Notes under the pieces: generated by a model
Told to the model about the DNA's origin: nothing
Databases searched by the model: none
The model's input: only the letters and a program-made list of their open reading frames with translations
Shown here: piece by piece, positions 1-9,500 of the stretch
How positions within the stretch are numbered: position 1 is the first letter of the stretch
Layout: each line of letters starts with the position of its first letter
Origin: Sthenelais limicola
Lineage: Eukaryota; Annelida; Polychaeta; Phyllodocida; Sigalionidae
Direction of reading: 5' to 3'
DNA: 64,000 bases
NCBI GenBank assembly: GCA_942159475.1
Contig: OW804096.1
Span: 91,404,827 to 91,468,826 of the forward strand
Translations under genes and position numbers: made by a program

Positions 1-483
1 ACGACGAAGTAGGGGTCCTATCACGCAATCGTACGCAAAAATACCAGTTCAGCTGCAAAACGCAGCACCAAACCCTACCTATGCCTACCGAATCCAGAAC
101 TAAGCCTACGATAAGCTTACATAGCAATTATAACATGGGGGATCTGTGAGAAGTATATGTCATTTTAGGATTGCAGCGTAAGTGATGGCTCCCGGCGGAC
201 CTGTATGTCAATGCGTCCCGTCAGCTGCAATTGCAGCTGAGTCGGATTTCCCTTCAGATCTAAAGGCAACGTTGAAGGCGGCGATCGTAGTGAGGACCGT
301 CCTCGGGCCGACCCATAAGTATAAACGCAGGTTGCGAACCTGCGTTTAAAAACACCCAACTTTATGAGGGATGTAGTGGGAGCCTGCATTCATTAGAGAT
401 TATGGGGGATGTAATGTTGACGCAATTTGAACAACCAAAAGGGGCTACTGAAGTATATCAAGGGGACATGTATTGGTCTATAC
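1..483. other. POLR3C intron 12, partial
   Basis: I see no exon, RNA gene or clear repeat here. The short open frames on both strands have no family resemblance, and the plus-strand frame that starts at 402 is the antisense of exon 12. A TGCAGCTGA/TCAGCTGCA inverted pair around 220-240 is the only local structure noted. Confidence 0.5.
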
Positions 484-585
484 CTTATAGCATTGTCCAG
501 TCAGCATTCTGGCGATCTGTTCGACACAAACTGAGAAAAGATAAAAAGTCCTTGCCGGGGCATGGTCAGGTGCCTTCGGGATCTC
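484..585 (-). CDS. POLR3C: POLR3C exon 12 (last exon seen)
   Basis: It encodes 34 residues starting EIPKAPDHAPARTFYLFSVC and ending GQCYK, matching EIPKTPDHAPSRTFYLYTVN...HRCYK. Acceptor is TTTGCAG and donor GTATAG. No later exon was recognised in 1-483, so the remaining coiled-coil exons and the stop codon are taken to lie outside the window. Confidence 0.94.
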
Positions 586-3500
586 CTGCAAACATATATA
601 TGTGCGTTCCACATCAAACAAACACAACGGAGTATCTGATACTAATCATATCAATTAATTAATTAATTTCATTCAGCTGAAATATTTTGTAATATATATA
701 CAATATTTTTAGTTCAAACTGCGAAATATTCATCAACCAACATCATCAGTGACGTTTTAATAGTTTCCAGCAATTATTTGATTGAAATACCATATCGCAA
801 TGCACGTCGTTTTCAAGTTTTATAGAAAAAAGGCTAACCGTAAGGAATATAAAGTTTTCTCCGAACATTCTGTACAACATTTCTTTGGCCTCTTTAGCAG
901 GTATCATCGCATACTCCTCAATCTGGAAAAAGAAAGCAAACCGTTTAATTATGTTGCTATCAATCACAAGCCTAATTCAACGTTAGCATTCAGTAACCCT
1001 ATTTTTAACAAATATATATATGGTTTAACAGCTGAATCAATGGATCGAGAGTGATTTTGGCTTCACATCAATTGTACTTACCTGCTTCTGCTCCAACTGC
1101 TTTTTCTGAATTAGCAACTTGAAAATCCTGAGACATTTGGAACCGAACCTATTGATACAAGTATCAGATATTATTAGGAATGCTTTGGCACTTACACAGT
1201 ACACTCAGGATGAACCCAAATGTGATTAAGCGAAAGAAATCTTTAGATAAAATGGTGACATCCTAAGTATAATTATTTGAATCAGAAGCAATTATATTTG
1301 CATTGTTTGAAACTTAAATAAAATGTTGAGAAAGAAAGGGAGGTTATAAAGAATGCAGTTTCATAACGACAACACAATTTCAAGAACTAACCTTTCTTGT
1401 ACAACCGATTCAATGTGAGCAGTAGCAAGAGCTTTTAAGGCCTTTTTCATATCTTGTACAGGTGAAGGCAAACATCAGACTTTTACAAATGTTACAGTAA
1501 TTTTATCGGGCTGCCAGACGTTGACATATATTTAGTATTCCTAGGGTTAACAAAGACAATAATTGGGCCCATACTTATTAATAGCAAAAAATCAATGGCA
1601 ATTATAATATAGAGCCTTCCAGTAACTAGTCATCAGGATATATACATTTTAAACTAAATTTGTCATTGCTACCAATATAATGTGTATTTTTTTATATTCG
1701 TTTTACATTTTTTACCAGACTAAATCACCTCAATGGTGGTCTTCCTCTAGTACCCGGGAGGGGGGGGGGGGGGACTGTAGCCACGCCCTGTTTCGAACCC
1801 ACAACATGCTACTCATACTGAGCCGACCCAGCGCTTTAGACTACACGGCCACCCTACTTCCCCTTATTTTAAGGATACGGATAGAATACATTCCTCCTCC
1901 ACTGTCACCAGTACGTATTATAAAGTCCATCTGATTTAAAAGGAAAAGAAAGATCAAGTATCAAGTACAAGTAATATTAATTGTATAATGCGTTTACACA
2001 GATTTTCGGACTGGAAGTACAACGATATGTTCAGACGAAAGACACTATTCAGTCAACATATATGTTTCTAATCCACAGATTTAATTATATTCTGCACATT
2101 TCAACGTGATAAAAATAAAGACAGTTCACCAGGATAGATTTTATGAGACCTCAAACCAAATGTCAACCATCGATACTAAAACTCCAGTGTCTTATTTATT
2201 AGTTAAGAAATTTTGCTATTTTTGACGGAAATGGTTTTTAAAACCGTCATAATTTCGGAGATCGGGATTAATTTCCATGCTTATGAATATTTCAGATACC
2301 ATAAGTATTTTTTTCAAATAAAAAGTAATATTTAGAAATATCGCAGAAAGAATGCTAACAACATTTTCAGTCTAATTTGTATTGATTTTTCATTAAACAA
2401 ATGGCATCAAATTGAGAAAAAAAAAATTCCCGGTATTTTTATCCCCCCCCCCCCCCCTTTTCTAGTTTAAGAGGTTGGCACTCTCGCATTATTGATAGCG
2501 TTTGTCTTTAAGTACTCTCATTGTAAATTTCCATACGAGACATATGAGGTCTATAATGAACTTATCATCAAATTATATTGATTCGTTATTTACAGGGTAT
2601 TGATAATCTCTGCCTATGCCTATGATTGACTATGTGAACATTTTGTGGAGCAGGGACATGTTACTACTTACCGAATCTTCGACAAGTAAATTAAGATACT
2701 GATCAACCTCAGGTTTTTTTAGTTCATTATCTTTAGGTAGAGCTTGGAATATCTGGAATTAAAAAAAAATGAAAATTACATGAAACGGTAAGCATACAAA
2801 AAGACATGGATTAGAGATATTTCGGTTTGAGGGTGGAAATCTCCGCATGAATCTGAAAGATTTGAGATATATCGCTATTATTTTTCAGAGAAAGTGGCAA
2901 ATAATGCAAGTCCAGCTGGATATTAAATTTACATCATGGGAAGAAACAGCTACAGTTGCGATAGCCATGGGATCACTCTTTACTTCACTGATGCGTAGGA
3001 TGGTCCGTACGATCTCGGCGGCTTTCTGAAACGAAAAGGAAAATATAGGCGTAAATACAGAAGATATCATATTTATTGTTAGGCTAAGCACGACGTTTTT
3101 TTTCGATATTGAGTTATTTCATGAAATAAAATCATAAACAAATGAAAATACAAATTACCATTTGGCATTGGGCCCCCGTGCGGTTAAGAGATACCATAGA
3201 GGGTGCAAATACTTGATTTTATGATCAGGGTTTTCAACCAAAGAGATATCATCTAATGGTGTGTATCATTGATATTTGAATACAATAATACAATGAACTA
3301 GCCCTTGAATACGACAGAACAGAAGTGTCGCGACCTGGTGCTCTTCAATGTAATGAGCCTATGCTAGACAGCCGGTGAGCCCAGAGAGGTTCTGAGAGGC
3401 TCGGACGATTATTACATTTGCAGAATGAAAGTGATATATATAGATTGAACTTTGTTTTCTTTATAGGAATTTCTGATTAGACCTCTTTACCTGATCCACT

Positions 3501-6500
3501 TTACTAGCAACGGCCGAAATAATAGACTGATCTCTTAGATAATAGTTGAATCGGTCGTAATTGATCCTCCAAAACATCCCACCGGGAGTCATAATCTGCA
3601 AGCAACAGAGACCATACAAAGTTACTAGACTGTGTGAGGTAATACTTAAATCAATACACTTGACCGTGTTAACTTTTAACCCCAAGGGTAGAACGTAACT
3701 TTAGGCCTATTTCAGAAGATATAAATTCCAGACAGATAACTGCTAAGGCAACATACACGATCTTGAATGCTCGATCCAGCGTCTTGCGATTCATCTTGTT
3801 TGGATCTTTTGGCTGAGGGACCATCACCATGGTCGAACAAAGCCTTTCTTTTTCTAGTCTCAGAACTGACTGCAATTGCAAAAAAAGACATAAGCTACTT
3901 AAAGTCGAAGTGGATATCTTTTCGATGGAACAGGAGATATTTACATCCCAAACACTTGATTAAAGGCAAACGCTACTATTCACTGCCACGCCCCCCTTTT
4001 CCATATACCAAATATACGGACATTTTACGTACTATTGCTTTAGCACTGCAGTCTATGAGGAAACGGCCCATTTTTTCATGTTTTATAGTATAAAACAAAC
4101 AATTAATGGCTACTCCTACTGTCCCAAAACTTTCTACACATATAGTGCAGGTTATATACTACATATTAAAAGGAAAAAAAACATATGTCATCGAGTTAGA
4201 TTTTTTTTTATAGCTGTCTGAAATAGACATGTTTGGGGAACTGAGCTGACTGTGGGTACCCTCAGTTGTACCCATTTAGTATGCAAGTCTATTGGGAAGT
4301 GCTGCATTTTTCTTTCACGGTTTTGGGAATAAAACAAAAATGAAAACTCCTAATGTCCCAAAATTTTCTACACATATAGTGCAGGTAATATTCTACACAT
4401 ATATAGGGAAAAAAATGTATGTCATCACGCTAAAAAAATAATTGTAGCTGTTTGAAATAGACATGTTTAGGAAACATAGAACACATTGAAACAGCAGATT
4501 TTTTGGTTGTCATGCCATGTTTCAATGCCCCATAATTCAGAAACTAGCACGGTGACCCATTATTTTTTTCAGTTTTATGAACACACATACTTCAAGAATC
4601 ATATACTAAAGAATCAGAAAAATGACATTTAATTTCGATGAGAGAGAAAAAAAATGTTTTTATTAAATTAGTGAAAAAAAAGTGGGTTTTTTCAAGTTTT
4701 TAATTTAAAATTTGCATTTCATATTTTTTGTTTTCAGAATAAAAATAACCATGCATTCTATAAAAAAGAGGCATAGAATTATTAGCCAAGTAATACTCTT
4801 TCCAAAACTGTTAACCTTACTTAAATTGAGGGAATATAAATAGCAAATATGAACTATGAAGTCGAGGTACTCCAAAATGAGCCCCCCTTTTGATCCTCAT
4901 TGGTTCTTTTGAGATACCAACTTTTGAAGCACTCTAATTAAAAATTGAGCATGGTGACCCATTGATTTTTTTCCATCTTTATGACCAGAAACACTTCAAG
5001 AATCAAATTTCAAAAGTTTCAGAAAAATGACATTTATTTTCATTTTCCACTAGATAGTAGCGTTTGCCTTTAACAATGAGAACGGAACTTACTGTCAACA
5101 TCCATTGGAGGGACAGAATATACATCCTCTTCTTCCAACGTGAACACTGGGACTGGCTTCGACTTTGACCCTTCCACATCGACGTCAGGTATGCGCTGGA
5201 CGAAGTGGGTCTCCGCCAAGTCTGAGAATTTGGTCCACACCTCCTCTACAGTGATCTTCGTCTTATCTGAAAAAACACATACCAAGCGAATGAATCAAAC
5301 CACTTGATTAAACTAGAAACAGAACCAAATGGAAATCAGGGTTGGAAAAGTTGCTTCAAAAGTGGTTGACCGGAGGACAACCACTTTCTAAAATGTGGTT
5401 GTCCTCACAGATCACAGAATGTTTAAAGGTTTGCTTATTTTGTCATATTTAAAACACACCATAATTATTATTTGATATAAGTAAATGTAAATAGCGAAAA
5501 CCATGTACATTTACGTCATGTAAATGTACTTTATTCAATTTAACATTTAGTTTGTCTGTACCCCTTGCAGGCCCACACTTTTCGTGAAGATCTGCTGATG
5601 ATCATCTTAATTCCTTTATTTTCTTGGTGCAGCAGCTTATTGAATTAAAAAACGTGGTAAAAATTTGTTTATAAAACTTAATTTCATGTTATAAAAATGG
5701 TTGAACAAAATAAAAACGGTTTCACTCTTAAGTTATAGCCCCTAACTTTATTCATCATTAAATGATAAGATATATGCAAATATTACAAACTTAGGTTTTG
5801 ATTTGTGGTTGTTCGCATGGCTGACCTGGGTGGTGCAGACAACCGGGCCGCGGGACTTTTCCAACCCTGGAAATGCTTTAAAATTTTGGGGCAAAAAAGT
5901 TTCATTAAAAATTAAATTCATTAAACACTAGGCCTAGTAGGGTCACAGCAAATATTCATAACTAAATCTATATTATGATAACAATGAGCAAAGTGGTGGT
6001 TCTATAACATCAGATCTGTCATATCACCATGAGGGAGATGTATATATGTATAACTATAAGGTCCATGCGTGATCTGGAAAATACAATAAGACAGCTTCAA
6101 TTTTTTATTTTAGATCATACATTCTGCATGGGTAGGACTGTCTGCACCATGCCTAATTTAGAATATGCGGCCTTTAAGTATAACTCTTTACAGAGCTGAT
6201 TCAGAAAAAAACAATTATATATTTAAATGTAGGCTACCTTCTCCTTGAATCGCTTCATTGAGGCGGTCAGCGACGCGGGAAACAACACAGCTCACAGTAA
6301 CTTGGCCATGTTGTAGCATCTCTTCAAGGATGAGCTCCGCGGTATCCCCATATAATATTTTGGCTGTGTAGATAAATCGAGGCAATCTCGTTCGGAGTAG
6401 AATTCTGGGAATGTCTGTAGAGTATTCGATGAACCCTCTTTTGTTCTGAGTGTATGAAGCCAAGTTGTGTTGGATGAGAACAGCAAGGGCTCGTTTAACC

Positions 6501-9500
6501 TGTGAGAAAATATACGGGCATTGCAGATCTATGTAAATACAGATGTTAATTAGATGTAGAGGATTTAAAATTCTAATACTTAACTTAACTCAATAAGGCA
6601 CATCACCGTCGGTAGGCCTATAGGCTATCATTAATATTTTTTTTAAATGATGTCAATATTTATCCCTTATAGGACGAGTTGCCGCACGGAGCGTAAATAA
6701 AGGACGAGACCGCAGGTCGAGTCCTTTATTTACGCTCCGTGCGGCAACGAGTCCTATAAGTTGATTATTATACATGCCTAGTTTTGTATGCAAAACATGC
6801 TTAATTAAAGATACATTGACATAATTTGCCATATCTGGTGTTCGTACAAGAGGAATATAACTATAGAAACAGTTGAAATGTTGGAGAAAGAAAGCCCTCA
6901 CACACGGCAAACTTGCGTCAGCAATCTTGCACCACCCGTTGCGCCACCATCTTGCGCCACTCGTTGCCGCACGGAGCGTAAATAAAGGACTCAACCTGCG
7001 GTCTCGTCCTTTATTTACGCTCCGTGAGGCAACTCGTCCTATAAGTGCTAAATAAAGATACGGTCACTTAGCCTGTAACTAGTACTAGTAGGCCTAGGGA
7101 CAGTGCAAATAAAAATTAAATTCTTGATATTCATTGCATTCCTGTCTAGTTTTAAAGATTTTACACACCTGCCTGTAACTGTCTTAAGTTAAACGGATAT
7201 CAAACGCATTAGTTTAAATTAAAGTGTAACAAAACCCTGTTATATTTTCAAATCAAACCAATGTTTGTATATCACAGGGTCGATTTCATTTGGTGCATTG
7301 AATTAAAACTTAATATTTGCAAAGTTATAGGCGCTTAAAGACAGGCAAACCTCAGGCAAACCTAGTTCCGATGCAAAACACCCCATAGTAGGGGCGCTCT
7401 GTGAGCGAGCGCGCTGTGACGTCACTGGTGGATGCAAGAAGGGTGGCAGGTTCAAAACAACGAAAATGGCCGCTTGGGAAGTGATAAATGTATAGCGATG
7501 TTTCTTCTTGTGATTTTGAAGATCTGTACAGTAGTGGCACATTTAGTCAGCAGTGCCTTACTGGACAGACCCAAATCAAACTGCATCCAGTTTTGGAAAT
7601 CATCAGGGTTTCGAAAATGCATGGTTGGAGAAGATCTGAGGCAGATCAAATCCCCTTTACCCTCAGTCTAGTGGCGTGGTTCACGGGTGTTGTTTACAAA
7701 CTTCATGCACTGTTTTTTCCTAACTATATCAGTGGGAAAACCCATGTTCACACAGTAGGCCTAACAGTAACATAGGAGACCACAAGTTGGTTGTGGATTA
7801 GTGTGGGATCGGATCGGACAAAAGCTTCTAGGCCTTCAGAGTATACGCTTGTAATGTGTCTCGGGTAGGGCGCCGCCATATTGCATATGAAAACGAGGCA
7901 CAGGCCCGGGCACAGGCCACGGGGGGACGTCAGTACGTGAATACACAATGGCGACGCATAGGTAAAGGTGGTGGTGGCTGTTTGTTATTAAATGTTATCG
8001 TTCTTATATTGGTTTAAACTGCTGCAACCTAAGGTTGTCATCCTGCTTAGAGGCTCGGCAAGGGTATAACGTTCTTCCCGAGACATTGAGCAGTCAAAGT
8101 ACTGCCCACAGTCAGAGTACCACCCTCTTTCTCTCACGCAACTGGCAGCCTTCCCGACGACCCTCCCACTTGTGTACACCACAGTCAGAGCCGTAGCATG
8201 GTTAACGCAACTGGTAGTGTGAGGCTATCGGTGTTACCCCTCAATTATTATTATTATAAGATTTTATTTCCATTTCACATATACAATTGTACAGGTTAAA
8301 TCAAAAGAAGAAGAAGAATGGAAAAGGAATATTGTCTGTGATAGGTCACAGCTCTTCCGAATACCCCGTCAATTAATTAATGCTCTAATAACACATAATT
8401 TTATAATAGTTAAATATTCAGAGCTGCCAACCTGTAAGCATCCCAAATCCTAGTTTTTGTGGGGTGCCAAATTTGATTTTTGGGGAGAATTACTCATGGA
8501 CGTGATTTGGATAGACCAGATGGTCTGAAGTGAATGTCATAGTTTTTATCTATTACGGATAATACCATGTATTATTTTTATTTGGCAAAGAAAATTAAAA
8601 AAATATATACTTAGTCTGTAATGCAAAGCCATGCATGCACTTCAAATTAATATCGTATAAAAATCTCTAAAAAAGAAAAATAATAACTGTTTATATTGTA
8701 GAAACACTTCATGGTGAAAAGCTGTGACAAATAATGATAATTGATGGTTTGGAGAAAGTCAACATGACACTGTTGTCTTAAGGCTAATTGGTAGGGTAGG
8801 CCTATCGAGGAATTGTGTGAGAATTCCTATGGCGAAATCGTAGAAGTTGGCAGCACTTAATATTGGAGACAAAAACTTCTTTGCATTCATGATGAACCGA
8901 TGGGCGGGTGGGGGCATGGAAAAGAGGAAAATCTCTGGAATTTGCGTACCCCTGGAAATTTTGATAATTTTAATGAAAGTATTCTGGTGGATTTTGGATA
9001 ATAGATATACATTTTAGTACGGTACCTGTCATTAAGAATATTCATACAGAATCAAGCTCTAAATCTCCCAATGTCTGTTATGATAAAATTCAAAGATTTC
9101 TAGACCTGAGTGAGATACAGTTTTTTCAAGATCCTATAAGAAGCGACACACTCTGTACAGTAATTATGTTGTTTTGATATATTTATTAATATCCTTGATA
9201 AAGGTTGTATGTTGTTGACCGTTGATAAAGGTTGTATGTTGACCGAAACGTCAGAACCATAATAAACCAAAACCAACTTCACACACCCCATGTTCTGCTA
9301 GTTTTGCCTTGTTTTGGCTTGATTTCAACATCTCAAATCTATTAATATAATTCTCCCCAATTTTTCCACTGGAAAGTCTTTTATAAACAGCCACGGTTCT
9401 AAAAGTTTAAACGCATAATATCAGAAATGTTTACCTTTGAATGACTTGAGAAATCATATCAAAATTCTACGACTTTCAAATCTTCCCAAAATTCCACGAT

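Noticed and set aside
782..1054. 90-codon plus-strand frame.
   Set aside because: It is antisense to POLR3C exon 11 and has no resemblance to a known protein.
3669..3881. 70-codon minus-strand frame starting MQLQSVLRLEKERL.
   Set aside because: It is the wrong reading frame over POLR3C exon 4; the frame that fits the protein and the splice phases is different.
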